This document shows positions 34,499-42,520 of a stretch of 64,000 bases of DNA, in pieces (position 1 is the first letter of the stretch; every line of letters begins with the position of its first letter). The stretch spans positions 62,001 to 126,000 of the forward strand of contig NZ_WJIB01000002.1 in NCBI RefSeq assembly GCF_019400745.1. Reading direction: 5' to 3'. The notes under the pieces were generated by a model that was not told the DNA's origin, made no database searches, and saw only the letters and a program-made list of their open reading frames with translations. Position numbers and translations under genes: made by a program. This DNA is from Cohnella sp. CFH 77786. Its GTDB lineage: Bacteria > Bacillota > Bacilli > Paenibacillales > Paenibacillaceae.

Positions 34499-37400
34499 TT
34501 GTACATACGCGAGCTTCGAGCGGAAGGGTTCGGCCCGCTGCGGAACGCAGCCGTAACCTTCGAAACGCCGGTCACGGTCGTGTTCGGTCCCAATGAAGCG
34601 GGCAAAAGCTCGCTGCTTCGTTTCATCCGCAGCATGCTCTACGGAATCCCGACGCGCAAAGACCCGGTCGAAAGGGGCGAGCCCGTTAACGGCGGTCGGC
34701 ACGGCGGCCGGATGTCCGTTCTGGCCCGGGACGGACGGGTGCTGGCCGTGGAACGGTACGCGGACGGCAGCGGACGAGGGCGCAGAGCGCCGAGTGGACC
34801 ACTCGTCCGTGACGCCGAAGGGCACGAGCTGCGGTGGACGCAAGCCGAGTGGGAGCGGCATGTCCTAGGCGGCGTATCGGAACGCCTGTTCCGGCAGCTG
34901 TTCTCGGTGTCGCTCGACGAGCTGCACGAGCTGCTGACGCTGCAGGGGGACGAGATCGGCAATTTCCTGTACCATGCCGGCCTGGCCGGAGGGGCTTCGC
35001 TGGCGGAAGCGAGGCGCAAGCTCGCCGGGGAAATGGACAAGCTCTACCGTCCGAAGGGCACAAACCAGGAAATGAACCGGCTGCTCGCCCTCATCCAGGA
35101 GATCGAGGCCGAGATCCGGCAAAGCCGCGGCGCGGTCGCGGCGTTTCAGGAAGCCTCCATGGAAATTGCGAGGGTGCGTGCGCGGCTGGAAGAGCTGGAC
35201 ATCGCCATTCCCCGGCTCGCGGAGAAGACAGCCGAAGCGCGCGGCGCCTTGGACGCGCGCGAGCTCTGGCTGCGGCTTCGGGTGCTGTTGGCCGAGGAGC
35301 GCGAATGGGCTCTCCGCCTGCCGGACCCGGCCGCTCCTCCGCTGCCGGAAGAAGCGGCGGCGGAATGGGCCGTCTGGCTGGAGCGGAAGGAGACGGCTTA
35401 CGCGCGGCTCCGGAAGACGGAAGCGCTTGTCCGGGAGCGCCGCAAGGAACGGGAAGGGCTCCGGTGGGACGAACGCCTGCTGACGCACGCAGGCGAGCTG
35501 GACAAGCTCGAGGCGATGCGGGAAGCGGCCGCGGCCAGGTCGGAGGAGAGCGAATCCGTCGCTTCCGAGCTCCGGCTGCTGGACGATGCCCTGGAAACGC
35601 TGTTGCGGAGGCTGTCGCCGGACTGGCATGAGACGGACTTGGAAGCGTTCGCGGCCGTAACCGCGGAGCGGGAGCCGCTTCGTCGGCTGCAGCAGGCCTG
35701 GGAGGAAGCCGGACGGGCGCACGAACGGTTGGAAGCGGATGCTGGGCGGATCCGGCGGCAGCGCGAAGCCCTGCGTGCCGAGATGAAGTCGTCGCGGCAG
35801 GGCGGATCCGCGCGAGCTTCGCATCGTCTCGAATCCGAAGCGGAAGCGAGCCCGTTCGGTCCTTTCCGCCCGCAATCGCGGGAATCGCTCCAGCTCGCCT
35901 GGAATGCGCTTGAGGACGAAGTGCGTATGCTCGCGCGGGCACGTTACGATGCGATGCTGTCCGGGGTCGAAGTCCCGTCCTCCGCTTCCGCCGAGTACGG
36001 GGGAGCCCGAGTGCCGGAACGCCGACGCGCAGCGGGGGCACGCGGAGCAGGAAGCGCGCAGGCTTCCGGAAGAATCGTTCGAATCGCGGTATCGATCTTG
36101 GCGGGAGCTGCTTCGATTCTGCTGGTGACTGGAGCCATGCTCGGGTTCCCGACCTCCGCAGCCGCTCCGGCTTTCCTGGCGGGGGCCGCCGCGATGGCGG
36201 CTCTCTCCGCCGCAGCCGGCTGGACGGGAAGCAAGAAAGGGAAGGGGCCTTCCTCGCCGGCCGGGGAGATCCGGCTGGCCGAGCGGGCGGCGGAATCCCG
36301 CCGGCGCGCGGAGGAGCGTCTCCGCGAGCTGTTCGCGGATCCCGTGAAGGCGGCGGAAGCGCTGTTCGGAGGAGAGCCGGACCCAGCGGAGCCGTTGTCC
36401 GACGAGGCGTGGAGGCGTATGCGTCAGGCGGTTCAAGACAAGCTCGCCGCGCTGGAGCGCAGCGAGTTGGATGCCGTACGCGAGCAAGAATGGCAGCGCA
36501 GGCTCTCCGAATTGGACCGGGAGTTCGAAGCTTTGCGGATGGATTTGGAACGGAACGCGTCCCGGTCGGAAGAGCTGCAGGCGGAGTGGACGGAGTGGGT
36601 GCGAACGTACAAACTGCCGCTCTCTCTTGCTCCGGACAGCCTGCCGGAGCTGCTCGGGCTCGCCGAACAAGCGCAGACGGCATTGCGCCGCCGGGCAAGA
36701 GCGGTGGAGCGCCGGCACGCCTTGGAGCAGTACCAGTCCGCCTTCCGGGAGACGGGGGCGGCTTTGTTCGCCGCCTATCCGCCGCCGCCTTCCCTGGCAT
36801 CCGATCCCGTGCTTGCGGTAAGCTGGCTGTATCGCTTTGCGGAAGAGCAGCGGGCGGTGAAGGAACAGGCGGAACGCGCCGATCGAGCCCTCCGGGAAGC
36901 GGAAGCGGAGGAGACGGAAGCCCGGCTCGCCTGCGGGGAAGCGGAAGCCGGAATGCTCGCCGTACTCCGGCAAGCGGGCGCGGCGGACGAGGCTGAATAC
37001 GCGCAGCGGCTTCGGATCGATGAGCGAAGGCGGGCGTTGACAAGAGAGAGAAGGGAAATCGAGCTGCGGATCGAAGCGGGGCGAACGACAGAGGCGGCGG
37101 CCTCCCTGTACGGGCTGCTCGAGAGTCATGACGAAGCGTCGTTGTCGGCGTTATGCCGGAATGCCGAAGAGGCTTGGCAGGCCGCGGAACGGGAACGCAC
37201 GGAGCTGCTCGACCGCAAGGGCCGTTTGGGCCGGGAGCTCGAGCGGCTGCGAGAAGATGCGGATTCGGAAGACCGGCTGCTGAGGTTGGCGGAATGGGAA
37301 GGCAAGCTGGAACGGCTCGCGGAACGATATGCCGTCTTGGCCGTCAGCGACCGGCTGCTGCAGGAGACGAAGGCGGTGTACGAGGAAGAACGGCAGCCCG

Positions 37401-37855
37401 AGGTGCTTCGGCTGGCGTCCCGCTATTTCGCGGCGATGACGGGAGGAGCCTACACCCGGATCGCAGTGCCGGCGGATACGCCCTCCGTACTCGCGGAGAC
37501 AACGGACCGCCAATGGATCGACAGCGCTTATCTCAGCCGCGGAACCCAGGAGCAGCTGTACCTGGCCATGCGCTTCGCCTTGGCGGACGCGGCTTCGAAG
37601 GACGTGCCGCTTCCGCTTCTTCTCGACGATTTGTTCGTCCATTTCGACGAGCGGCGACTTCGTCAAACGGTGCCGGTACTGGCGGAAATTTCGCGAACCC
37701 GGCAGGTCATCCTGTTCACTTGCCACCGCCATGTCGCGGAAGCCGTTCGCCGCGATTTGCCCGCCGCGCGCGTCATCGACTGGGAGGCGCGGCGGGAGGA
37801 GCCCCGTTCCGAAGCGCGCGGTCCCGGCTCATCAGGAACAGCCAGCCCAGGCTGA
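34499..37855 (+). CDS. yhaN: YhaN-like SMC/Rad50-type ATPase with central membrane segments
   Basis: 1118 residues. Walker A FGPNEAGKSSLLRF lies near residue 30. Long coiled coils run from about 170 to 480 and 600 to 960. The ABC signature YLSRGTQEQLYLA, Walker B LLLDDLFVHFD and the H-loop FTCHRH lie near the end. Around residues 525-580 two hydrophobic helices (ILAGAASILLVTGAML and AAPAFLAGAAAMAALSAAAG) interrupt the coil. Bacillus YhaN has the same plan, which places the coil tip in the membrane. It is the ATPase partner of YhaO. Start TTG 34499, 8 bases after AAGGAGG. Its last 83 bases overlap the convergent transporter gene. Confidence 0.88.
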   Translation: MYIRELRAEGFGPLRNAAVTFETPVTVVFGPNEAGKSSLLRFIRSMLYGIPTRKDPVERGEPVNGGRHGGRMSVLARDGRVLAVERYADGSGRGRRAPSGPLVRDAEGHELRWTQAEWERHVLGGVSERLFRQLFSVSLDELHELLTLQGDEIGNFLYHAGLAGGASLAEARRKLAGEMDKLYRPKGTNQEMNRLLALIQEIEAEIRQSRGAVAAFQEASMEIARVRARLEELDIAIPRLAEKTAEARGALDARELWLRLRVLLAEEREWALRLPDPAAPPLPEEAAAEWAVWLERKETAYARLRKTEALVRERRKEREGLRWDERLLTHAGELDKLEAMREAAAARSEESESVASELRLLDDALETLLRRLSPDWHETDLEAFAAVTAEREPLRRLQQAWEEAGRAHERLEADAGRIRRQREALRAEMKSSRQGGSARASHRLESEAEASPFGPFRPQSRESLQLAWNALEDEVRMLARARYDAMLSGVEVPSSASAEYGGARVPERRRAAGARGAGSAQASGRIVRIAVSILAGAASILLVTGAMLGFPTSAAAPAFLAGAAAMAALSAAAGWTGSKKGKGPSSPAGEIRLAERAAESRRRAEERLRELFADPVKAAEALFGGEPDPAEPLSDEAWRRMRQAVQDKLAALERSELDAVREQEWQRRLSELDREFEALRMDLERNASRSEELQAEWTEWVRTYKLPLSLAPDSLPELLGLAEQAQTALRRRARAVERRHALEQYQSAFRETGAALFAAYPPPPSLASDPVLAVSWLYRFAEEQRAVKEQAERADRALREAEAEETEARLACGEAEAGMLAVLRQAGAADEAEYAQRLRIDERRRALTRERREIELRIEAGRTTEAAASLYGLLESHDEASLSALCRNAEEAWQAAERERTELLDRKGRLGRELERLREDADSEDRLLRLAEWEGKLERLAERYAVLAVSDRLLQETKAVYEEERQPEVLRLASRYFAAMTGGAYTRIAVPADTPSVLAETTDRQWIDSAYLSRGTQEQLYLAMRFALADAASKDVPLPLLLDDLFVHFDERRLRQTVPVLAEISRTRQVILFTCHRHVAEAVRRDLPAARVIDWEARREEPRSEARGPGSSGTASPG

Positions 37856-38840
37856 GCATGCCGAACAGCGGATACAGCGTCGACAGCAAGGGGCCGAAAC
37901 CGAATTGTCCCACGAAGAAGCAAACGATCAGCAAACCGGCCGTCAGCATCCATTCCGGAATGCGGGTTCTCTCCCGCAGCTGGGTCGTCAGGCCGTAGAT
38001 GTCGGCGACGAGCGTGGTGAAGATTTCGAAGAAAATGAGCAGGATATACGTCCAATGGATCCAGGCGCCGAATTCGAGCGCGATTCCGCCCATCGGAATG
38101 TCGAACCGGGCGATCCCGGGCATGCGGGCCGACAACGTCAGGTGGCCGGCGAGCAGCAGCAGCCCGATGCCGATTCCGCCGAGCCATGCGCCGCGCCGCA
38201 GGATCTTCGGATCGCCGATCTGCGAGCCGACCGGGACAAGGACGGCTTGAGCCATAGAGAGATTAAAGGCCGCGTACAAGAAAGGGGACAAACCGGCGGC
38301 CCACGGAGACGCATCCGTTGAAAGCGACAACCAGCGGCCGTTTCCAGGGCTGATTAGCGTGTCGGTCATCAAAACGGCGGTGAACACGATCATGATCGGA
38401 ACCACGAGGGTGTTAATCGTCAAGATACCGGATATGCCCCTGCGCAGCAGCATGAAGCATGCGAACATCGTCAGCAGAAGGCCGGTTTGGTAGTTCAGGT
38501 TCAGATGCTCGGAGAAAATGGAGCCGGCCCCCGCCAGCATGACGGCGTTGACCGCGAGCAGCAGGAACAGCATCAGGTGGCTGACGAGCCGGCCGCCCTT
38601 GTCGCCGAACAGATGCTTGTTCAGATCCTCATAGGAAGCGGCTTTCATTTCCGCCGCCAGCAGCATGACCTTCGAGCCGATCCAGACGAAGAACAGCGTG
38701 GCAAGCAGAATCAGCAGCGGCCCCCACTCGCCGAATCGCGTGAAAAACTGCATGACTTCCCGGCCGGAGGCAAATCCGGCGCCCACGACGGTTCCGATAA
38801 ACGTAAACGCCACCTGCAAGCTTCGCCACCACGTTTTCAC
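37773..38840 (-). CDS. YkvI-family membrane transporter
   Basis: 355 residues with about ten TM helices. The N-terminus WWRSLQVAFTFIGTVVGAGFASGREVM is split by the G-x-V-V-G-A-G-F-A-S/T-G-R-E signature of YkvI proteins, distant relatives of amino acid:cation symporters (LeuT-like fold). The substrate is unknown. The GTG start at 38840 is 9 bases after AGGGGGAG and matches the family N-terminus; longer upstream readings have no usable site. Its 3' end lies inside yhaN on the other strand (37773-37855). Confidence 0.82.
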   Translation of the reverse strand: MKTWWRSLQVAFTFIGTVVGAGFASGREVMQFFTRFGEWGPLLILLATLFFVWIGSKVMLLAAEMKAASYEDLNKHLFGDKGGRLVSHLMLFLLLAVNAVMLAGAGSIFSEHLNLNYQTGLLLTMFACFMLLRRGISGILTINTLVVPIMIVFTAVLMTDTLISPGNGRWLSLSTDASPWAAGLSPFLYAAFNLSMAQAVLVPVGSQIGDPKILRRGAWLGGIGIGLLLLAGHLTLSARMPGIARFDIPMGGIALEFGAWIHWTYILLIFFEIFTTLVADIYGLTTQLRERTRIPEWMLTAGLLIVCFFVGQFGFGPLLSTLYPLFGMLSLGWLFLMSRDRALRNGAPPAAPPSR

Positions 38841-38998
38841 GTCCGCAGGCTCCCCCTTGTCTTGTCCGCTCTTCCTAACAAGATATGAGGCGCTTGCTGC
38901 GGACATGCCATCCAAACGGCAAGGAACGGAAACCGCGTCAACGCGAATTCCGTCTCCTTTATTTATATGAATAAGTTTTCGGGGTGTGCGCAAAGGAT

Positions 38999-39026
38999 GT
39001 CATGATCCGCCTCTTCGAATCATGAC
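38999..39026. promoter_or_regulatory. Inverted repeat GTCATGAT/ATCATGAC upstream of the HIT gene
   Basis: Perfect 8 bp arms at 38999-39006 and 39019-39026, with a 12-base gap, ending 17 bases before ATG 39044. It could be an operator or a hairpin in the leader. Confidence 0.4.
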
Positions 39027-39043
39027 GCAATCTAGGGGGAAAT

Positions 39044-39481
39044 ATGATGACGGAGACTCCATGCTTAGGGTGTAAGCTGGCAAATCGAAAGATTGACACG
39101 CACACTGTCTATGAAAATGAATTCGTTGCTTGTATTCTTGATCTTGCGCCATTGAATGAAGGGCACATTCTAATACTTCCGAAACGGCACTATCATGATG
39201 TCGATGATTTGGATGAAGCAACGGCTAGTGAAATCATGAAGGCATCCAAGATGCTCTCTAAGTTGCTAAAAGTGCAGTACAAGCCTGATGGAATCACGAT
39301 CATCCAAAATAATGGTGTATTTAATGATTTGACCCACTATCACATGCATGTCTTCCCTCGTTATCATGCCGACGGTTTTAGCTGGGTAGAACCCATCGAC
39401 TCTACAAAAGCCAAAGATAGGTTAAAGGAAACGGCGGAAGTTCTGTCAACTTCGTTGAATCAGCTAAACGGTAACGCGTAA
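39044..39481 (+). CDS. HIT-family nucleotide hydrolase/transferase
   Basis: 145 residues. PCLGCKLANRKI at the N-terminus, GHILILPKRHYHDVDDL, and the histidine triad HYHMHVFPR, where the middle of the His-phi-His-phi-His pattern carries the catalytic His. Members cleave AMP or GMP from phosphoramidates or dinucleotides (Hit/Ap4A type). The gene is visibly AT-richer in third positions than both neighbours, which suggests later acquisition. Start ATG 39044 after AGGGGGAA. Confidence 0.88.
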   Translation: MMTETPCLGCKLANRKIDTHTVYENEFVACILDLAPLNEGHILILPKRHYHDVDDLDEATASEIMKASKMLSKLLKVQYKPDGITIIQNNGVFNDLTHYHMHVFPRYHADGFSWVEPIDSTKAKDRLKETAEVLSTSLNQLNGNA

Positions 39482-39532
39482 CGCTCCCCAAATCAATCGA
39501 CCGCCTTTACGAAGCCTTAGGTTCATAGCAAA

Positions 39533-39572
39533 CAAAAAAGGCGCTCAAATTGGTTGCCAATTTAAACGCCTT
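39533..39572 (-). terminator. Terminator for the minus-strand DinB-fold gene
   Basis: AAGGCG...CGCCTT stem of 16 positions (39538-39553 with 39557-39572) with two mismatches. The A-run at 39533-39539 becomes a T-run on the minus strand. Confidence 0.75.
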
Positions 39573-39592
39573 CCGTCATTTCGATACTCCGT

Positions 39593-40108
39593 CTACTTCA
39601 AATATTTCTCCCGAATGATCGCGACATGATGCTTCTCGTGGCCGGCGATCACGTTCGCGAACGCGCGGACCGTCATGCCGATGTTGTTGGCCGTACCTTT
39701 GCGGGACCAGGCTTCTTCAGGCAAACCGCGAAGCAGCGTCAACGTCGCCTGCCTCACCGCCCGATAATCATCCGCAAGCTGCTCCAGGCTCCAATTGCCG
39801 AACGGAGAGTGCTCCATGAAGAGATCCTGGTCGAAACCCGGGAGCGGCGTCTTGTCCCCCCGCGCGATCCGGAGCAGACGGTACGCCATGACGCGCTCCG
39901 TATCCGTAACATGGCCGATGATTTCCTTGATCGACCATTTCCCCTCCGCATACCGGTAATCCGCGCGGCTCTCGGACAAGGAGGACAGCAGCTCTGCCAA
40001 TTCCTTCTCTTGCCCGGCCAAGATGTCAAGGATGTTCCCTTCCGGCACCAAGCCGATATAAGTGCCGAAATGCCCTCCATATTCTTCCGGCTTCGGACGT
40101 TCGTTCAT
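39593..40108 (-). CDS. DinB/YfiT-superfamily metal-binding protein
   Basis: 171 residues, four-helix DinB_2 fold (not the polymerase). The metal-binding His triad is visible as IIGHVTD near residue 66 and AGHEKHH near residue 156, and WSIKEIIGH and TVRAFANVIAGH are typical of the family. Some members are thiol-dependent transferases, for example for bacillithiol; no specific reaction can be assigned. Start ATG 40108. Confidence 0.82.
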   Translation of the reverse strand: MNERPKPEEYGGHFGTYIGLVPEGNILDILAGQEKELAELLSSLSESRADYRYAEGKWSIKEIIGHVTDTERVMAYRLLRIARGDKTPLPGFDQDLFMEHSPFGNWSLEQLADDYRAVRQATLTLLRGLPEEAWSRKGTANNIGMTVRAFANVIAGHEKHHVAIIREKYLK

Positions 40109-40244
40109 GAGCTTACAGCCCCCTTCGAAGATTTAGAAAATTATAGCACCCGCCCCGCGGTTCGGACAAGATCGGGTACAAACGGTTGCGCAACTCAAGC
40201 AGGATATGGTACGTTAAACGGAAAAAGAACGGCGGGGTGGAACC

Positions 40245-40817
40245 GTGGACATTTTGAAGGAGAGGCTTCTGAAGGAAGCCAGCGTCCTGAATGCCGACGT
40301 GCTTAAGGTCGATTCGCTGCTGAATCACGGCGTCGATCCTCAGCTGACGATGGAAATGGGCCGGGAATTCGCTCGCAGGTATGCCGGCGAAACCGTGACG
40401 AAAGTGATCACGGTGGAGTCGTCGGGCATTCCGGTCGCGTTCGCGACCGCGCTGGAGCTGGGCGTGCCGCTCGTCTTCGCGCGCCGCAAGAGGACGCTGC
40501 TCGGCGAGCCGGACGCGTATTGCGAACGGGTGCCTTCCTTTACGAAAGGGATCGTAACCGATTTAATCGTCTCCCGCCACTTGCTCGGACCGGACGATTC
40601 CGCCCTGTTCATCGACGATATCATCGCGAACGGAGACGCCGCGCGCGGCTTGATCCGGATCGTCGAGCAATCGGGCGCGCGACTGGCGGGCATCGGCATC
40701 GTGCTCGAGAAATCGTTCCAGGCGGGTGGACGAACGCTGCGGGAGCTCGGCTACCGGCTCGAGACGCTGGTGAAAATCAAGTCGCTCGACAACGGCGTGA
40801 TCTCGTTCGGCGAATAA
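40245..40817 (+). CDS. xpt: Xanthine phosphoribosyltransferase
   Basis: 190 residues. Transfers phosphoribose from PRPP to xanthine, salvaging it to XMP. PRPP-binding motif ALFIDDIIANGDAA near residue 125, plus VITVESSGIPVAFATAL and the N-terminal LKERLLKEASVL typical of Bacillus Xpt; length is as expected. The start is GTG 40245. In Bacillus subtilis xpt is preceded by a guanine riboswitch; none was recognised in the 136 bases upstream here. Confidence 0.93.
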   Translation: MDILKERLLKEASVLNADVLKVDSLLNHGVDPQLTMEMGREFARRYAGETVTKVITVESSGIPVAFATALELGVPLVFARRKRTLLGEPDAYCERVPSFTKGIVTDLIVSRHLLGPDDSALFIDDIIANGDAARGLIRIVEQSGARLAGIGIVLEKSFQAGGRTLRELGYRLETLVKIKSLDNGVISFGE

Positions 40818-40914
40818 GAGGCATCGTTCAACCCGTCCGGGGTGAAACACCCTTTTCGTTCCGCTCGGGATCACGTATAATAGAGGGGAACTTGCAGGGG
40901 GAGGCGAGCAGCAA

Positions 40915-41241
40915 ATGGGAAACATTCAGCCGTCCGTCGAATTTTTCGCGCATAAGTTGGAAGACGCCAAAGTCCATTTCGAGCGCGCGCTCGACTGCAA
41001 ACATACGGAGTTCGACGATCTGTATCCTTACATGATCGAACACCCGCAATTTTTCTGGTACAAACGTTATGTCGCGTGGTCGGAATTGCTCACCGTCGTG
41101 AAGATGTGCGAGGAGCTCGAGATTCCTTGGGCGGAGCGCTTCACCGAGCGCCAGGCGGAGTACGTCCGCGGGCGCGTCATGTCCGGCAAAGTGCTGGACG
41201 ATTGGTACGAGACGAACGATTCGATGGAGCACGTCGGGTAA
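40915..41241 (+). CDS. Conserved-looking protein of unknown function, 108 residues
   Basis: Soluble, helical, rich in aromatic and acidic residues (FFWYKRYVAWSELL, HTEFDDLYPYMIEHPQFFW). No known motif was recognised. GGGGGAGGCG and ATG 40915 give a good start. It stands alone between xpt and a terminator. Codon use matches the neighbours, so it is probably a real housekeeping gene. Confidence 0.7.
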   Translation: MGNIQPSVEFFAHKLEDAKVHFERALDCKHTEFDDLYPYMIEHPQFFWYKRYVAWSELLTVVKMCEELEIPWAERFTERQAEYVRGRVMSGKVLDDWYETNDSMEHVG

Positions 41242-41265
41242 TGATCCAGGACGCTGCAGTTGCTT

Positions 41266-41299
41266 AAGGCCCGTGGAACCTCCGTTCCGCGGGCTTTTA
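41266..41299 (+). terminator. Intrinsic terminator after the 108-residue protein gene
   Basis: GCCCGTGGAAC pairs with GTTCCGCGGGC (one G-U), CTCC loop, then four T. Confidence 0.8.
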
Positions 41300-41324
41300 A
41301 CTTGTTGGGAAGGCAGGGACTCGA

Positions 41325-41540
41325 ATGGACGAAGCGCAATTGGATCAATTCAGGATCGAAGGCACGAAAGTCAGGGTCATCCGCGACGCCCTCGAGCAGA
41401 ACGACGTCGTCGGGATCGTGGTCGCGTGGGACGACGCGAGCGTCCTCATCAGGCGTCCCAACCGGCGCGTCGTGAAGGTGGAGCGCAAATACCGGATTCT
41501 GCCGGCGGACGAGCCCCGGACGTGGGATATCGGGGAATAA
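41325..41540 (+). CDS. Small protein of unknown function, 71 residues
   Basis: Alternating hydrophobic and charged residues (KVRVIRDALEQNDVVGIVVA, SVLIRRPNRRVVKVERKYRI) suggest a small SH3- or Sm-like beta barrel. GAAGGCAGGGA lies just before ATG 41325. It is cytosolic with no catalytic motif and a basic second half, so nucleic-acid binding is possible but not shown. Confidence 0.65.
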   Translation: MDEAQLDQFRIEGTKVRVIRDALEQNDVVGIVVAWDDASVLIRRPNRRVVKVERKYRILPADEPRTWDIGE

Positions 41541-41554
41541 CCGGGTATGGCCGG

Positions 41555-41589
41555 CCCTTCCTTGTGGAAGATTAGGTGTCAAGGAAGGG
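41555..41589 (+). promoter_or_regulatory. Hairpin covering the ribosome site of the CMD-family gene
   Basis: CCCTTCCTTG (41555-41564) is exactly complementary to CAAGGAAGGG (41580-41589), with a 15-base loop. The right arm is the Shine-Dalgarno region for ATG 41600, so the structure would hide it. Confidence 0.55.
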
Positions 41590-41599
41590 GGATTGCCGC

Positions 41600-42064
41600 A
41601 TGGAGGTTTCGACGGACAAAGTGGTTCGATACAAAAACGAAGTGACGGCGCTGGCCGGCACGCTCCCGAACGTGGCCGAAGCGTACCACGGATTCACGGG
41701 AGAATGTTTTGCCGCCGGGGAGCTGGACGAACGGACGAAACAGTTAATCGCGCTTGGGATCTCCATGTTCGCCAACAATGAGGTATGCACTTATTATCAT
41801 GTGCAGGAAGCGTTGGCCAAGGGGGCGACAGACCGGCAAATCATGGAGGCGGCGGCCGTCGCGGCAGCCGCGGCAAGCGGGCACGCGATGTCGCAAGGCG
41901 TGATTCGCGTTCAGGGGGCGTTGGAGGGGCACGCAAGGCATGCGGCTCCGGAACCGTCCTTCGGGGGAATGCAGGATTATTTGCAGGACACGGAATTCGC
42001 CGGGGAAATCGGGCGGATGAACGTCGAATACGGCTCGGAAGGCGCGGTTTCTCCCAGCTATTGA
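41600..42064 (+). CDS. Carboxymuconolactone-decarboxylase/AhpD-fold protein
   Basis: 154 residues. The all-helical CMD fold is visible in ERTKQLIALGISMFANNEVC and HVQEALAKGATDRQIMEAA. AhpD-type enzymes use C-x-x-C-x-x-x-H; here the second Cys and His are kept (CTYYH) but the first position is Asn, so a normal disulphide cannot form. It may be a one-Cys peroxidase or non-redox. Start ATG 41600 after GGAAGGGGG; this site is inside a predicted hairpin. A promoter and tRNA follow. Confidence 0.82.
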   Translation: MEVSTDKVVRYKNEVTALAGTLPNVAEAYHGFTGECFAAGELDERTKQLIALGISMFANNEVCTYYHVQEALAKGATDRQIMEAAAVAAAAASGHAMSQGVIRVQGALEGHARHAAPEPSFGGMQDYLQDTEFAGEIGRMNVEYGSEGAVSPSY

Positions 42065-42102
42065 GAGACAGATGACTGAAAATTTGAACTTTCGGATCCG
42101 GC

Positions 42103-42132
42103 TTGACTTGGCTTCTCGGCCCATGCTATGAT
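42103..42132 (+). promoter_or_regulatory. Promoter of tRNA-Leu copy 1
   Basis: TTGACT at 42103-42108, an 18-base spacer and TATGAT at 42127-42132, about 50 bases before the tRNA. Confidence 0.65.
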
Positions 42133-42181
42133 AAGTCTCGTGATTGCGACAGGTTCTGCCGAGCGCCTTCACAAGTGGCAT

Positions 42182-42268
42182 GCGGTCGTGGCGGAATTGG
42201 CAGACGCGCTAGATTCAGGTTCTAGTGGTGTAACAGCCGTGGAGGTTCGAGTCCTCTCGACCGCACCA
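42182..42268 (+). tRNA. tRNA-Leu (anticodon CAG), copy 1
   Basis: 87 bases including an encoded CCA end. Acceptor GCGGTCG/CGACCGC, anticodon stem CTAGA/TCTAG with loop TTCAGGT (CAG), long class II variable arm, and T loop TTCGAGT. It reads CUG codons. Identical to the copy at 47370. Confidence 0.96.
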
Positions 42269-42282
42269 TACATAAGTTTCCG

Positions 42283-42311
42283 GAAGCCTTGATATTCAAG
42301 GCTTCTTTTTT
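42283..42311 (+). terminator. Terminator after tRNA-Leu copy 1
   Basis: GAAGCCTT pairs with AAGGCTTC around a 7-base loop, then six T. Confidence 0.85.
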
Positions 42312-42363
42312 GATAATTCAGAATTTATAAGTTTCACGCCTATTCATTTCCGAATGATCTTCG

Positions 42364-42411
42364 TTAAAAACGACATTCTATGTCCCTGCAGGACGACGAA
42401 GTCGTTTTTAC
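42364..42411 (-). terminator. Likely terminator for the GntR regulator gene (bidirectional shape)
   Basis: TAAAAACGAC (42365-42374) pairs with GTCGTTTTTA (42401-42410), with an inner GTCC/GGAC stem. A/T runs lie on both sides; it is 110 bases past the minus-strand stop. The rest of 42312-42520 shows nothing else recognisable. Confidence 0.6.
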
Positions 42412-42520
42412 TTGTTTCATGGCAATATTTCATATGCATGCGTTCACAACGATTTGTATTCGTTTTGGATGAGTCAATGCCCGTGCCGCGTCATCGACAA
42501 GTGCATGGACAGCGTTGTCT

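Noticed and set aside
34865-37129. Long minus-strand reading frames opposite yhaN (754 and 650 residues)
   Set aside because: GC-rich antisense shadows without domains or ribosome sites; yhaN carries clear ATPase motifs.
40109-40244. Guanine riboswitch before xpt
   Set aside because: No aptamer core could be aligned and the leader is too short.
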